From assembly GCF_002993975.1 (NCBI RefSeq), contig NZ_POSO01000002.1, forward strand, positions 331,469-395,468: DNA of 64,000 bases, in the 5' to 3' direction. Positions 43,864 to 53,829 of the stretch are shown piece by piece. Both the position numbers and the translations under genes were made by a program. Positions within the stretch are counted from its first letter, which is position 1, and each line of letters begins with the position of its first letter. Source of the stretch: Apilactobacillus micheneri (GTDB taxonomy: Bacteria > Bacillota > Bacilli > Lactobacillales > Lactobacillaceae). Under the pieces are notes generated by a model. That model saw only the letters and a program-made list of their open reading frames with translations. It was not told the origin of the DNA and ran no database searches.

Positions 43864-43950
43864 TATCACTCATCATTTATTTGGGCTTTTTACATAATAT
43901 TGTTAGAATTAAATTAAGAGTTTCATTTTATAAAAAGAAGGTCGATTAAA

Positions 43951-44781
43951 ATTACTATTTTTGGGATTAGTATATGGATGATTTTATTATTCATACCCGT
44001 TGGGATTTTGGCAGGAATCCTTGGAACTGTGACTGGATTAGCTTCATTAGCATCATATCCAGCCTTATTATATTTTGCAGGATTACCTGCTGTTTCTGCT
44101 AATGTTGTTAATAAAGCTGCCTTAATGTTTAATTCAATTGGTTCAGCTGTTTCATCAACACAAGAATTACATGGTCATTGGAAAGAATTATTTAAAACCA
44201 TGATTATTATTTTCTTCGGTGGAATTACAGGAGCTATCTTGTTAACTGCCTTGCCTTCATCCAGTTTTACGCATATTGTGCCAGTCTTTATTGCTGCTGG
44301 TGGCATTATGATTTTGATTCCATCAAAAAATGAAGAAGAACAATCAGGGGCAAATGATTTTGAACCACGTAAAAGGCATGTTAATCAACATTCATGGTTG
44401 CGTAATATTTTAATTATTGTCTTAGTATATTTAATTGGTGCTTATAGTGGCTATTTTGGTGCTGCTTCTGGCATTTTATTGTTAGTATTATTAACTAGAA
44501 CTAGTTCAAATGAGTATACAGTAAGTAATGCAATTAGAAATGTTGCAATGGGTGCCGCTAATATCGTCGCAACTATTTATTATTCATTCGAAGCGCATAT
44601 TGTTTGGATTTTAGTATTGCCATTAGGAATCGGTTTTTTTATTGGTGGTTACATAGGTCCTAAAATTGTTAGAGTATTACCAATCAAATATATTAGAATT
44701 TTAACTGGTATTTTAGCTTTAATTTTAGCGTATACGCAATTCTCAGTGGCATATAATATTAAGCTATTTTATTTATTTTAA
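43951..44781 (+). CDS. TSUP family permease, paralogue, probable AUU start
   Basis: Paralogue of the preceding gene with the same motifs (GLASLASYPALLYFAGL, GYFGAASGILLLVLL, FFIGGYIGPKIVRVLP) and a variable cytoplasmic loop near residues 120-140. Frame and homology extend above the ATG at 43978 to ATT at 43951, read ITIFGISIWM; the ATT lies 9 bases after AAGAAGG, the same spacing and same first codons (ATT ACT ATT TTT GG) as the upstream gene. Separate transcript, because a terminator lies between the two. Confidence 0.85.
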   Translation: MTIFGISIWMILLFIPVGILAGILGTVTGLASLASYPALLYFAGLPAVSANVVNKAALMFNSIGSAVSSTQELHGHWKELFKTMIIIFFGGITGAILLTALPSSSFTHIVPVFIAAGGIMILIPSKNEEEQSGANDFEPRKRHVNQHSWLRNILIIVLVYLIGAYSGYFGAASGILLLVLLTRTSSNEYTVSNAIRNVAMGAANIVATIYYSFEAHIVWILVLPLGIGFFIGGYIGPKIVRVLPIKYIRILTGILALILAYTQFSVAYNIKLFYLF

Positions 44782-44783
44782 AT

Positions 44784-44812
44784 TGAAGGATGAATATTCA
44801 TCCTTTTATTTT
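44784..44812 (+). terminator. intrinsic terminator
   Basis: AAGGATGAAT / ATTCATCCTTTTA stem. Confidence 0.75.
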
Positions 44813-44820
44813 TAATGTAC

Positions 44821-44856
44821 ATATGATATATTTTTCATATGATAAAAAAATCATAT
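44821..44856. promoter_or_regulatory. two overlapping ArsR/CzrA-type operators
   Basis: ATATGA-N8-TCATAT at 44821-44840 and again at 44837-44856, sharing four bases, right before the ribosome site AAGGAG of the ArsR gene. The 6-8-6 palindrome is the form bound by CzrA/SmtB-type metal sensors. Confidence 0.75.
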
Positions 44857-44873
44857 AAGGAGCCTCGATATTA

Positions 44874-45182
44874 TTGAATATTAATTATTTAAATGAAGCA
44901 AGTCAGATTTTTAAAATTTTGAGTAATGAAACTAGATTAAAAATGTTAGTTAATTTGGAAAATAAATCAATCAGCGTAAATGATTTAAGCTCATTACTTA
45001 ATATTGAGCAATCTGCAGTTTCTCATCAATTGTCTATTTTAAAGAAACATCAATTAGTAGATACTGATCGGGTAGGTAAATCTATTTATTATCGATTAGA
45101 TGATCCGCATATTTTAGATATTGTGAATGAAGCAGTTCAACATTCTAGTCACGTCATTAGGGTGAAAAAGCATGGAGAATAG
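44874..45182 (+). CDS. ArsR/SmtB-family metalloregulator
   Basis: 102-residue winged-helix repressor (FKILSNETRLKMLVNLEN, DLSSLLNIEQSAVSHQLSIL, SIYYRLDDPHI). The C-terminal helix has histidines and Asp in positions of an alpha5-type metal site (DDPHILDIVNE, AVQHSSHVI), as in CzrA. TTG start at 44874 after AAGGAG. It overlaps by 11 bases the exporter gene it should control; zinc or cobalt is the likely signal. Confidence 0.92.
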   Translation: MNINYLNEASQIFKILSNETRLKMLVNLENKSISVNDLSSLLNIEQSAVSHQLSILKKHQLVDTDRVGKSIYYRLDDPHILDIVNEAVQHSSHVIRVKKHGE

Positions 45183-45771
45183 TACACTTAGAAAAAGTAT
45201 TAACATTGAATATTTATCGACTTTGTGGATGTTAATTGAATTCGTGGTTGCATTATATTCAGGAATTATGGCTAAATCTATTTTATTAATTGCCTTTGGA
45301 CTGGATAGCTTTTTAGAAATTATTTCTGGTAGTATCTTAATTTGGCGCCTGAAAAAAGAAGCTAATGGTGCAGCTAGTGAAACGATTGAAAAAACAGAAA
45401 AAATAACTTCAAAGTTAGTGGGCATAATATTAATATTATTGTCAGTATATGTAACGATTACCTCTTTGCTTAATTTATTTGGACATGGTGTTGCGGATGA
45501 TTCATTGTCAGGAATTGTTATTGCAGTTTTATCAATATTAATCATGCCATTTTTCATTATTAAAAAACGTCGTTATGGTAATCTGTTAAACTCGGGTGCT
45601 TTGATCGAAGATAGTTATTGTAATGTTACTTGTGCTTATATTGCAGGGACTGTATTATTGGGAATGATCTTAAACTATCTCTTTGGTTTCTGGTGGGCCG
45701 ACTCAATTGCAGCATTAGTATTGGTATACTTTATTGCAAGCGAAGGCTTAGAAGGCATTAAAGGTGAATAA
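45172..45771 (+). CDS. CDF-like cation exporter
   Basis: 199 residues, six membrane segments, without the cytoplasmic C-terminal domain of full CDF proteins. Metal-site-like motifs are FGLDSFLEIISG in segment 2 and GFWWADSIAALVL in segment 5, matching the Asp-rich sites of cation diffusion facilitators. Coupled with the ArsR gene in one transcript; likely exports zinc or another divalent ion. The short form is found in several lactobacilli beside ArsR regulators. Confidence 0.8.
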   Translation: MENSTLRKSINIEYLSTLWMLIEFVVALYSGIMAKSILLIAFGLDSFLEIISGSILIWRLKKEANGAASETIEKTEKITSKLVGIILILLSVYVTITSLLNLFGHGVADDSLSGIVIAVLSILIMPFFIIKKRRYGNLLNSGALIEDSYCNVTCAYIAGTVLLGMILNYLFGFWWADSIAALVLVYFIASEGLEGIKGE

Positions 45772-45777
45772 AAAATA

Positions 45778-45830
45778 TAAAAAAGAACAAACTGCCTAGA
45801 TAAAATTTGGACAGTTTGTTCTTTTTTATA
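45778..45830. terminator. bidirectional terminator
   Basis: AAAAAAGAACAAACTG / CAGTTTGTTCTTTTTT stem between convergent genes. Confidence 0.88.
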
Positions 45831-45836
45831 AATATA

Positions 45837-47510
45837 TTAATTTTGGATATCAATAAATGCTTGTTTATTAAAGTCATATAAACCCTGATCAGTTAATTTA
45901 ATAGTAGGAATAACTGGTAAAGTTAAGAACGATAGTGTAATAAAGGGATTGAAATTAATGTCTTCACTAATTTGTTTGAAAGCCTCAGTAATGTTATTTA
46001 AATCATGACTGGCATTCTGCCATGATTTATTAGACATCAGTCCAGCTACAGGAAGTGGCATCGTTGACAAAACTTTTTCATCATCAACTACAGAAATGCC
46101 TCCACCAACTTTGGTAATTGCTTGAATTGCTTTATAAATGCTTTCATCAGAAGTGCCAACAGCAATGATATTATGTGAATCGTGAGCTACTGTTGTGGCA
46201 ACAGCCCCATGTTTAATATTGAAGCCATGAACTAATCCAATTCCAAAAGTACCTAGATTATGATGACGTTCGACGTCGACCATTTTTAAAATATCATTGT
46301 CTAAATCAGCTTTAAAGCAACCATCTTTCACTGGCGATTTCATCTTTAAATGATCAGTTTCAATATGGTTAGGTTGAATACCAATTACATGGCATTCTGA
46401 ATTACTTGTTAAAGGTAAAGCTAAATCATTTAGTTCAATATTTTGGTGAACGGTGTTTTTGGAAAATTTCAATGGAGTAGTTTTGAAATGATCTTCTGTC
46501 ATTAACTGACCATTTTTAATCACTTTTTTTACATCTACTTTTTTAGGATCAGATACCATTACAATGTCAGCTTTATATCCAGAAGATAGTGCGCCTAAGT
46601 TATTTATTTTATGTGCTTTGGCCGCATTTAAGCTAGCCATGATATAAGCATCTTCAGGATTAATACCATATTCAATTGCTAATTTAATGTTAAAGTTAAT
46701 GCTACCTTCATTAATGATGGTAGTTATAAATTTGTCATCAGTACAAAATGAAAAATGGTTGATATTATCCTTATTGACAGCTTGGATAGTATTTTGTAAA
46801 TCACGCTCCACAGTACCTTCTCTTAAAAAGATATTCATGCCGACATCTAAACGGTCGTACATTTGGTTTAAATCAGTCGATTCATGATCGGTAGAAATAC
46901 CAACTTCTTTGTATTCGCCTAATTGTTTGGCTGATAACCCAGCACCATGACCATCAACTTGATAACCGTGATTTAAGGCATCATTGATTTTGTTCATCAT
47001 ATCTTGGTTGCGATTGTGAACTGCAGGATAATCCATGACTTCAGCTAATCCGATGACAGATGATTCATTATAGAGGGGGTGTAATGAATCAGCATTTAAA
47101 GTAGCACCATTGTGTTCAAAAGAAGTAGCCGGAACACTAGATGGTAACATGACAAAGACATCTAAGGGTGATTGCTTAGCATCATTAATCATGTATTTGA
47201 TACCTTCAATGCCAGATACGTTCGCAATTTCATGGGGATCAGTAACTACTGATGTTACACCCATAGGAACAATGACTTTACCTAATTCAGATGGGGTAAC
47301 TAGAGAACTTTCAATATGTACATGTGAATCAATAAATCCTGGGACCAGATATTCATTTTTGGCATCTATAATTTCTTCTGCTTTAAAATCGGTTTTCTTT
47401 TCGGTTGAAACTATTTTTCCATTATTAATCCATAAATTCTTATTTTCAAATTTTTTAGTAAATACATTTAAAACTTGTCCATTTTTAATTAATAAATCAA
47501 TTGTTTGCAT
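45837..47510 (-). CDS. ade: adenine deaminase
   Basis: Metal-dependent amidohydrolase turning adenine into hypoxanthine for purine salvage. 557 residues from ATG 47510. Metal and catalytic motifs: PGFIDSHVHIESS, TDPHEIANVSG, VDGHGAGLS, STDHES, FCTDDKF, and the C-terminal HDSHNIIAVG typical of AdeC. GGATGG lies somewhat far (about 12 bases) from the start. Single gene. Confidence 0.95.
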   Translation of the reverse strand: MQTIDLLIKNGQVLNVFTKKFENKNLWINNGKIVSTEKKTDFKAEEIIDAKNEYLVPGFIDSHVHIESSLVTPSELGKVIVPMGVTSVVTDPHEIANVSGIEGIKYMINDAKQSPLDVFVMLPSSVPATSFEHNGATLNADSLHPLYNESSVIGLAEVMDYPAVHNRNQDMMNKINDALNHGYQVDGHGAGLSAKQLGEYKEVGISTDHESTDLNQMYDRLDVGMNIFLREGTVERDLQNTIQAVNKDNINHFSFCTDDKFITTIINEGSINFNIKLAIEYGINPEDAYIMASLNAAKAHKINNLGALSSGYKADIVMVSDPKKVDVKKVIKNGQLMTEDHFKTTPLKFSKNTVHQNIELNDLALPLTSNSECHVIGIQPNHIETDHLKMKSPVKDGCFKADLDNDILKMVDVERHHNLGTFGIGLVHGFNIKHGAVATTVAHDSHNIIAVGTSDESIYKAIQAITKVGGGISVVDDEKVLSTMPLPVAGLMSNKSWQNASHDLNNITEAFKQISEDINFNPFITLSFLTLPVIPTIKLTDQGLYDFNKQAFIDIQN

Positions 47511-47723
47511 TTTGATAGTCCCATCCTTTTTTTGTACGAATAAAATTATCAAATATTATGAAACATTAACATTGATTTGTCAATTGTTGTAATAGTTCGT
47601 TTTTTATGTTAATTGATTATTTAAAAAAGCCTTTTATTAATTTTTTAAGGTACTAGATTATCATCAATTCAAAAATTTAAAACTTAGATATCTTTTTAAT
47701 ATATTTTTTAAATTTATAGCATA

Positions 47724-47745
47724 TTTTTTAGTATCACCTAAAAAA
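47724..47745. promoter_or_regulatory. palindrome upstream of mntH, candidate MntR (DtxR-type) operator
   Basis: TTTTTTAG-TATCAC-CTAAAAAA, perfect arms, 3 bases above the -35. DtxR-family operators have the same TTTAG..CTAAA form. Confidence 0.55.
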
Positions 47746-47748
47746 ACG

Positions 47749-47777
47749 TTTAACTTTATTAAAATATAATGTATAAT
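47749..47777 (+). promoter_or_regulatory. promoter of mntH
   Basis: TTTAAC (47749-47754) and TATAAT (47772-47777), 17-base spacer. The remaining 47511-47723 interval is AT-rich with no gene. Confidence 0.55.
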
Positions 47778-47828
47778 ACAGATGTCTTATTGAAAGATGT
47801 TTTTTAATTATGGAAAGGGTGGAAAGTT

Positions 47829-49403
47829 TTGAGTGAAAACAATTCACACGCAAAAAAAGGTTTCGTTCAATATGCGAACGGACCTTCTCTAGATGAAATA
47901 AACGGAAAAATTTCCGTGCCTAAGAATATGGGATTTTGGAAAACATTATTCGCATATTCTGGTCCAGGTGCATTAGTTGCCGTTGGTTATATGGATCCCG
48001 GTAATTGGGCAACTTCAATTACTGGTGGTCAAAATTTTGGTTACCTATTAATGTCTGTCATCTTAATCTCAAGTTTGATTGCGATGTTACTACAATACAT
48101 GGCAGCTAAACTTGGAATCGTGAGTCAGATGGATTTAGCGCAAGCTATTCGTGCAAGAACTAGTAAATCACTAGGAATTGTACTATGGATTATGACAGAA
48201 TTTGCTATTATGGCTACTGATATCGCCGAAGTTATTGGTGGAGCAATTGCTTTATATCTATTATTTAATATTCCACTAATATTGGCTGTTTTCTTGACTG
48301 TTTTTGATGTATTGATCTTGCTATTATTAACTAAAATCGGTTTTAGAAAAATTGAAGCAATTGTTGTTTGTTTAATTGTGGTTATTCTACTTGTTTTCGT
48401 ATACCAAGTAGTCCTATCACATCCTGATTGGGCTGGTGCTTTTAAAGGATTACTTCCAGTACCTGAAACATTTTCTACAGGACATGAAGTAGCAGGTATG
48501 ACTCCTCTAAAGGGTGCTTTAGGTATTATTGGTGCTACTGTTATGCCTCATAACCTATACTTGCATTCAGCTATTTCACAAACTCGTAAAATTGATCACA
48601 GTGATGATGAAGATGTTGCTAGAACAATTCGTTTTACAACATGGGACTCTAACATTCAATTAACATTTGCATTCTTTGTTAATGCATTACTATTAATTAT
48701 GGGTGTTGCGGTATTCAAATCAGGTGCTGTTCAAGATACTTCATTCTTTGGTTTATTTGATGCTTTAAATAATACTAAGATGTTATCTAATCCAATTTTA
48801 ATTGATGTTGCTAGGTCAGGAATTTTATCAACATTGTTTGCTGTTGCTTTACTAGCTTCTGGTCAAAATTCTACTATTACTGGTACATTGACTGGACAAG
48901 TTATTATGGAAGGTTTCATTAACTTGAAGGTTCCATTGTGGGCTCGTCGTTTAATTACTCGTTTAATCTCAGTTATTCCAGTATTAATTTGTGTATCAAT
49001 GACCGCTGGTGAATCAACATTAGCTCAACATGCTGCAATTAATGATTTAATTGAAAATTCACAAGTCTTTCTTGCCTTTGCTTTACCATTTTCAATGTTA
49101 CCATTATTAATGATGACTAATAGTAAAGTTGAAATGGGTAAGAAATTTCAAAATAAGCTTTGGGTTAACATTTGTGGATGGTTATCGGTATTGTTTATAA
49201 CTGGATTTAGTTTATACAATATGCCAGATTCAATTTCTGGTTTCTATGGTGATAACCCAACTGCAGCTCAAACCAATCAAGCTTTTATTATTGCTTGGAT
49301 TATCAATATTTTAATTGTGTTACTATTAATTTGGACATTAACTGAATTGCACCGTGGTAATAAGCGATTCATTAATGCTCACCCTGAATTAAATAATGAC
49401 TAA
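47829..49403 (+). CDS. mntH: Nramp manganese/proton symporter MntH
   Basis: 524 residues, eleven membrane segments. Metal site motifs DPGNW (Asp56, Asn59) in segment 1 and MPHNLYLHS in segment 6. Imports Mn2+ (and Fe2+) with protons, which supports the manganese catalase and general manganese-based peroxide defence of lactobacilli. TTG start at 47829 after AAAGGGTGG. Likely cotranscribed with the universal stress protein 37 bases downstream. Confidence 0.95.
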   Translation: MSENNSHAKKGFVQYANGPSLDEINGKISVPKNMGFWKTLFAYSGPGALVAVGYMDPGNWATSITGGQNFGYLLMSVILISSLIAMLLQYMAAKLGIVSQMDLAQAIRARTSKSLGIVLWIMTEFAIMATDIAEVIGGAIALYLLFNIPLILAVFLTVFDVLILLLLTKIGFRKIEAIVVCLIVVILLVFVYQVVLSHPDWAGAFKGLLPVPETFSTGHEVAGMTPLKGALGIIGATVMPHNLYLHSAISQTRKIDHSDDEDVARTIRFTTWDSNIQLTFAFFVNALLLIMGVAVFKSGAVQDTSFFGLFDALNNTKMLSNPILIDVARSGILSTLFAVALLASGQNSTITGTLTGQVIMEGFINLKVPLWARRLITRLISVIPVLICVSMTAGESTLAQHAAINDLIENSQVFLAFALPFSMLPLLMMTNSKVEMGKKFQNKLWVNICGWLSVLFITGFSLYNMPDSISGFYGDNPTAAQTNQAFIIAWIINILIVLLLIWTLTELHRGNKRFINAHPELNND

Positions 49404-49440
49404 TCTTTAAACTAATATTAATAGAATAGAAGGTTTAAAT

Positions 49441-49887
49441 ATGAAAAATATGAATATGGATATTAACTTTAAAAATATTCTAGTTGCCGTTGATGATTCT
49501 GATGACGCCATTTTAGCTTTTAAATATGCTATTGCACGTGCCAAAGAAGAAAATGCTAAGTTAACTATTGTTTCAGTCCTTGAAGATGAAGATATTAATA
49601 TTTATCAAGCGTTATCTGGAAAGTATGTTCATGGTAAATATGAAGATCTTGAAAAGCATATTAAAAAATATGAAGAAACAGCTAAAAAAGCTGGCGTTAA
49701 AGATGTTGCAGTTATGGCGTCACAAGGTGAAGCTGGAGAAACTATCGTTAAGGATGTTATCCCTAAGATAAATCCTGATTTATTAATTGTTGGATCAGAA
49801 TCCAAAAAAGGGTTATCCAGACACTTTGGTAGTCAAGCTGCTTACATGGCTAAATACTCACCAGTTTCAGTTATGGTTATTAGATAA
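49441..49887 (+). CDS. universal stress protein A family
   Basis: 148 residues; Usp fold with NILVAVDDSDDAILAF at the start and the ATP-binding GxxxxxGxxxxxxGS pattern (GSESKKGLSRHFGS) near 118-131. Usp genes often follow mntH in lactobacilli; cytosolic stress role. ATG 49441 after AAGG. Confidence 0.92.
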   Translation: MKNMNMDINFKNILVAVDDSDDAILAFKYAIARAKEENAKLTIVSVLEDEDINIYQALSGKYVHGKYEDLEKHIKKYEETAKKAGVKDVAVMASQGEAGETIVKDVIPKINPDLLIVGSESKKGLSRHFGSQAAYMAKYSPVSVMVIR

Positions 49888-49934
49888 AATTATTTTGAAA
49901 GCTAATTAAATTATTAACTACTATAAAAATAATG

Positions 49935-49988
49935 AATTACCCCGTAATCGTTAGACAAATTCTAACGATTACGGGGTAATTTTTTTAA
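49935..49988. terminator. strong bidirectional terminator
   Basis: TTACCCCGTAATCGTTAGA / TCTAACGATTACGGGGTAA perfect stem, then TTTTTTT. Confidence 0.95.
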
Positions 49989-50858
49989 TGATAGACATAA
50001 AATAAATTGTACAAAACAATAAATTATTTTTGGAGAAAATTATGAAAAAAGTTGCATTAGCAGATATGTTATTAAAACTTGGATTGTAATACATGTAAAT
50101 AAAAATGGCTTTAATATTCATACGGCCAAAATTAATATTAATAGAGTAATCATTTATAAGTATACATACTAAAAATATATCTCATATAATTGGGTTATAG
50201 GTTAAATAATTCTTAATATTTTTATTTAATTAATGTATCACTTTTTAATTTATTTATACTTATTTTACTCAATTTAAGTTGATAAATGAAAATGTGAATA
50301 TATATACTATTAATTAAAAGATCTAGCAAATAAATATTGGAAATTACGGTCAATTTTTATCCTAATACTCAATTAATATTAAATACAGTGAAAATGGGAC
50401 ATCAAATCAAATTATTAACGGAATAGCCACAATTATTCATTCTGATTAAGAATGTTATGTTTATCAAACTTTATTAAAAGTTTGGGATTTTGTTAATCAA
50501 TGTTTTGAAAGAAAAAATTCCATTATAATTCACTTTAAGAAAGTTTATTTATCTTAATGAAAATATGAATGGCTTAATCGTAAAAACTAAATGATATAAG
50601 ATAATTACTATTATAAGTTTATAATAATGAAAAAATTTTAGAGGAAACAAAAGGCTTGACTACTATGTAATTTTTGTATTCAGCTTTATAAAATCTTAGC
50701 AGTTATTTTTAATTTTCTTAAATTGCTTTTAGAAAAGGGGAAATATTAAATTTATAAGTGATTTATGATTAGAGCTTTAATATAAATAATGGCAATTTAA
50801 TTTCTTTATCTAAGAAAATTTTAATAATTAAATCAATAGTCAGTTTATTAATCTTATT
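49989..50858. other. 0.87-kb AT-rich region without convincing gene
   Basis: The only frame with a ribosome site is 15 codons long (ATG 50042, MKKVALADMLLKLGL, after GGAG). The rest has scattered stops in every frame on both strands, with stretches that look like decayed coding sequence (for example around 50330-50620), but no family is recognisable. Probably gene remains beside the bacteriocin locus. Confidence 0.5.
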
Positions 50859-51527
50859 TTAAACAATTTTATTTTTTATATATTCTAACATGCTTACTTT
50901 ACTTGTATTAATTGATACATTACCATTCATTCCATAAAGTATATTTTTAATATCTTTATTATTGGGATTTAAATAACATGTGACAACATAATAAATGTTT
51001 TCTTTATATGTTGTTGGTAATGATGAATAGTCTTTTACATATCCTTTAATTAACATATTCTTTTTATCATTAGGTAAGGACATAGTTATTTTTTGTCCCT
51101 TTTGAACAGAAACTATATCTTTGGATGTTACATATACTTTGGTCATTAATTTATTTGTATTATTTATAGTTGGATATACATGCCCCAAACTTTTGGAGTC
51201 ACTATCATTATTTTTATAAAAAATACCTTTGAAAGGTGATTTTACTTTTTTCCCATCTTTATATTTAATAATTGTTTGACCTTTATTTATAATCTGATTA
51301 TTGATAGGTTTTTTTACAATATTTATATTATTTGAACTAGTAACATTAACAATTTTACTAACTGGCATAATATTTCCAGATCCATTGACTGTAATTTCCA
51401 TCTTACCCATAAATATAAAAACTATTAAACCTAACAATAAAATAAAAATGGGAATAATAATGATAGTCGAAAAATTTTTATATCGTTTATTATAAAATTC
51501 AGTACTTTCAAATAATTCTTTATTCAT
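50859..51527 (-). CDS. bacteriocin secretion accessory protein (HlyD-like, short)
   Basis: 222 residues: membrane segment at about 20-42 (TIIIIPIFILLLGLIVFIF), then a compact periplasmic-adaptor-type barrel (GSGNIMPVSKIVNVTSSN, KVKSPFKGIFYKN, MTKVYVTSKDIVSVQKGQ). LcnD/MesE-type accessory proteins are about twice as long; this one lacks the long coiled coil. ATG 51527 follows AAGGAG at 9 bases. Second gene of the exporter operon, 13 bases after the ABC gene. Confidence 0.85.
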   Translation of the reverse strand: MNKELFESTEFYNKRYKNFSTIIIIPIFILLLGLIVFIFMGKMEITVNGSGNIMPVSKIVNVTSSNNINIVKKPINNQIINKGQTIIKYKDGKKVKSPFKGIFYKNNDSDSKSLGHVYPTINNTNKLMTKVYVTSKDIVSVQKGQKITMSLPNDKKNMLIKGYVKDYSSLPTTYKENIYYVVTCYLNPNNKDIKNILYGMNGNVSINTSKVSMLEYIKNKIV

Positions 51528-51540
51528 ATTCCAAATCTCC

Positions 51541-53691
51541 TTATTTATTGAATAGTTCCGCATAAAAATCACTACTTTGTAGTAATTCTTTATGTGAACC
51601 TTGATCGACGATTTTACCTTTATCTAATAACACAATTTTGTCTACCTTTTTTGCAATATTTAATCGATGCGCAACAAAAATAATGGTTTTATTAGTTAAT
51701 GATAAAATATTATTAATAATCTTATCTTCTGTAATTGTATCTAGAGCACTGGTAGATTCATCGAAAATAAGGACTTGTGCAGGAGATAATAAAGCACGAG
51801 CAATCGTTAAGCGTTGTTTTTGTCCACCAGATAGAATGGTTCCATTTTCAGATAATTCTGTTTGATATTGTAAGGGTTTATTTTTAATGTCATGATTAAT
51901 TTCAGCCATTTTACATGCTTTTTTTATATCATTAATTGTGACTTCAGGTCTACATCCCAAAGTTAGGTTTTCTAAAATAGTTCCATTAAATAAATAAGGA
52001 GTTTGTGGAATATAGTTGATATAACTTCTGAGAATATGTCGATCAATATTTTCTATTGATTTATTATTTAGTTTAATATTACCTTGTTTTATTGGGTAAA
52101 AGCCTGATAATAATTGTGCTAAAGTAGTTTTTCCTGAACCGCTCATACCTACTAATACAACTTTTTGATTCTTTGTTATTTTTAAATTTAAATTGTCTAA
52201 TACAGGTGATCCATACCCATAATTATAAGTAACATTCTTAAACTCAATATTTCCATTAATACTATTAATGTCTTTAATAGGTCGTTGTTTTTTAAATTCT
52301 GATTCAACTAAATATACTTCATTTAAACGATTATTGGCTACACGTGCTGATTGCAATTTAGTTTGTAAATTAATGATATTTTGAATAGGATTAGTGAAAT
52401 ATGATAATAGAGCATTGTAAGTCATTAATTGACCGATACTTAATACGTTATTCATAACTAATCGAGCACCGATCCATAAAATAACCACATTCATGATTAA
52501 TTGGATGCCTGTTTTTATAGCTTGTTGGGTTAAATCCAGCTTACTATAAGTAAACGATTTCTTTAGATATTTAACAAATTCATGATCAACACGGTTATAG
52601 CTATTTTGTTCTGCATTTAATGATTTAATTGTTTCAATCCCATTGATATCCTCAATAATAGAAGAACTTAGTTTAGCATTACTTTCCATGACTTCTTGAT
52701 TATATTTTTCGAAAGGTTTCACAAAAATATAAATAATAGCTGTATATAATGGAATAAGTAATAACGTTAAGAAGAATAAAGTCATGCTTTGTGCGGCTAA
52801 TACAACTGCCAATATAACTACAATAAATGTATCTAAGAACATTGATATTATAATATTAGCTAAAGCATCAATAATTTTATTTGAATCGGTAAAACGAGAA
52901 ACTATTTCTCCAGTTCTTCTTGTAGCGAAAAAAGACATAGGTAACTTAAAAATATGCTTGATGTAGCTTAAAATTACATCGATAGACAGTCTTTGTCCTA
53001 GAACCATTAATAAATAATTTTGTCCAAATGATAATATTTGTTGCATTATGTAGGTAAATATTAATCCCATGGAAACAATCGTAATAGTGTTAAAGGCCTG
53101 ATTCGGAATGAAATTGTCTAGCATTCCCTGTAAGTAGTAAGATCCGGCAATACCAATTATGGTAGTTAATAAGGCAGCAATGACAATATTAATAATCAAT
53201 TTTTTTTGTTTAAAAAGGATGCTAGTATAGTTCCATAAACTATTCTTATTTTCTTTGACTGGTTGATAGTCAATTTGAGGAGTGAAGAATAAAGCTACTC
53301 CAGTCCATTCTTTTTCAAATTGTTCCTTACTTATTTTACGAACTCCATCACTTGGATCAGGATCTGCAATGGTAATATTTTTCTTATTAGCTTTGCAGAC
53401 AACATAAAAATGATAAAATTCATTGTTCTTTAACACTTGCACTATAAAAGGAAAGTGCACATCTTTCATATCAAATAGAGACATATCAGCTTGAATTGCT
53501 TTAGTATCAAATTTTAATTTTTTGGCAGTACGGACCAAACCTAAAGCTGTAGTTCCCTCCATATTGGTTTTAGCCATTTGTCTAAGATGAGCTAAAGAAT
53601 AATCAGATCCATGTTTTTTTAAGATGGTTGCTAAGGCAGCTACACCACAATCACTTTCATCTATTTGTGGTACATAATATTTTTTAATCAT
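51541..53691 (-). CDS. peptidase-containing ABC transporter for bacteriocin maturation and export
   Basis: 716 residues. N-terminal C39 peptidase with Cys15 (DESDCGVAALATIL), His94 (EFYHFYVV) and Asp110 (IADPDP), which cuts double-glycine leaders; six membrane segments at about 160-440; ABC ATPase with Walker A GMSGSGKT, signature LSGGQKQR, Walker B VLIFDEST. ATG 53691 after AGGTG; longer GTG/TTG starts overlap that site. Its substrates are surely the two GG-leader peptides coded divergently next to it. Confidence 0.95.
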   Translation of the reverse strand: MIKKYYVPQIDESDCGVAALATILKKHGSDYSLAHLRQMAKTNMEGTTALGLVRTAKKLKFDTKAIQADMSLFDMKDVHFPFIVQVLKNNEFYHFYVVCKANKKNITIADPDPSDGVRKISKEQFEKEWTGVALFFTPQIDYQPVKENKNSLWNYTSILFKQKKLIINIVIAALLTTIIGIAGSYYLQGMLDNFIPNQAFNTITIVSMGLIFTYIMQQILSFGQNYLLMVLGQRLSIDVILSYIKHIFKLPMSFFATRRTGEIVSRFTDSNKIIDALANIIISMFLDTFIVVILAVVLAAQSMTLFFLTLLLIPLYTAIIYIFVKPFEKYNQEVMESNAKLSSSIIEDINGIETIKSLNAEQNSYNRVDHEFVKYLKKSFTYSKLDLTQQAIKTGIQLIMNVVILWIGARLVMNNVLSIGQLMTYNALLSYFTNPIQNIINLQTKLQSARVANNRLNEVYLVESEFKKQRPIKDINSINGNIEFKNVTYNYGYGSPVLDNLNLKITKNQKVVLVGMSGSGKTTLAQLLSGFYPIKQGNIKLNNKSIENIDRHILRSYINYIPQTPYLFNGTILENLTLGCRPEVTINDIKKACKMAEINHDIKNKPLQYQTELSENGTILSGGQKQRLTIARALLSPAQVLIFDESTSALDTITEDKIINNILSLTNKTIIFVAHRLNIAKKVDKIVLLDKGKIVDQGSHKELLQSSDFYAELFNK

Positions 53692-53701
53692 TATCAACAC
53701 C

Positions 53702-53724
53702 TACTGTATAATATTTACACAGTA
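53702..53724. promoter_or_regulatory. palindrome in the leader of the ABC transporter gene
   Basis: Arms TACTGTaTAA / TTAcACAGTA around a 3-base centre, 10 of 11 pairs matching, covering the 5' leader just above the ribosome site of the exporter gene. Candidate operator or translational hairpin of the locus. Confidence 0.5.
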
Positions 53725-53767
53725 ATTATAACTTATATTTTTATTTTAGGGAACACTAAAAAAAAAA

Positions 53768-53796
53768 TTGACATATACTGAAAAATAAACTATAGT
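53768..53796 (+). promoter_or_regulatory. promoter of the bacteriocin structural genes
   Basis: TTGACA (53768-53773) and TATAGT (53791-53796), exactly 17 bases apart; near-consensus. Confidence 0.8.
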
Positions 53797-53829
53797 AATT
53801 TGTGAAATAATAAATAGGAGGTGAGTTTT

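Noticed and set aside
50042-50089. 15-codon frame MKKVALADMLLKLGL as a third bacteriocin peptide
   Set aside because: No double-glycine leader, stops at once, and lies in apparently decayed DNA; noted only as a remnant.
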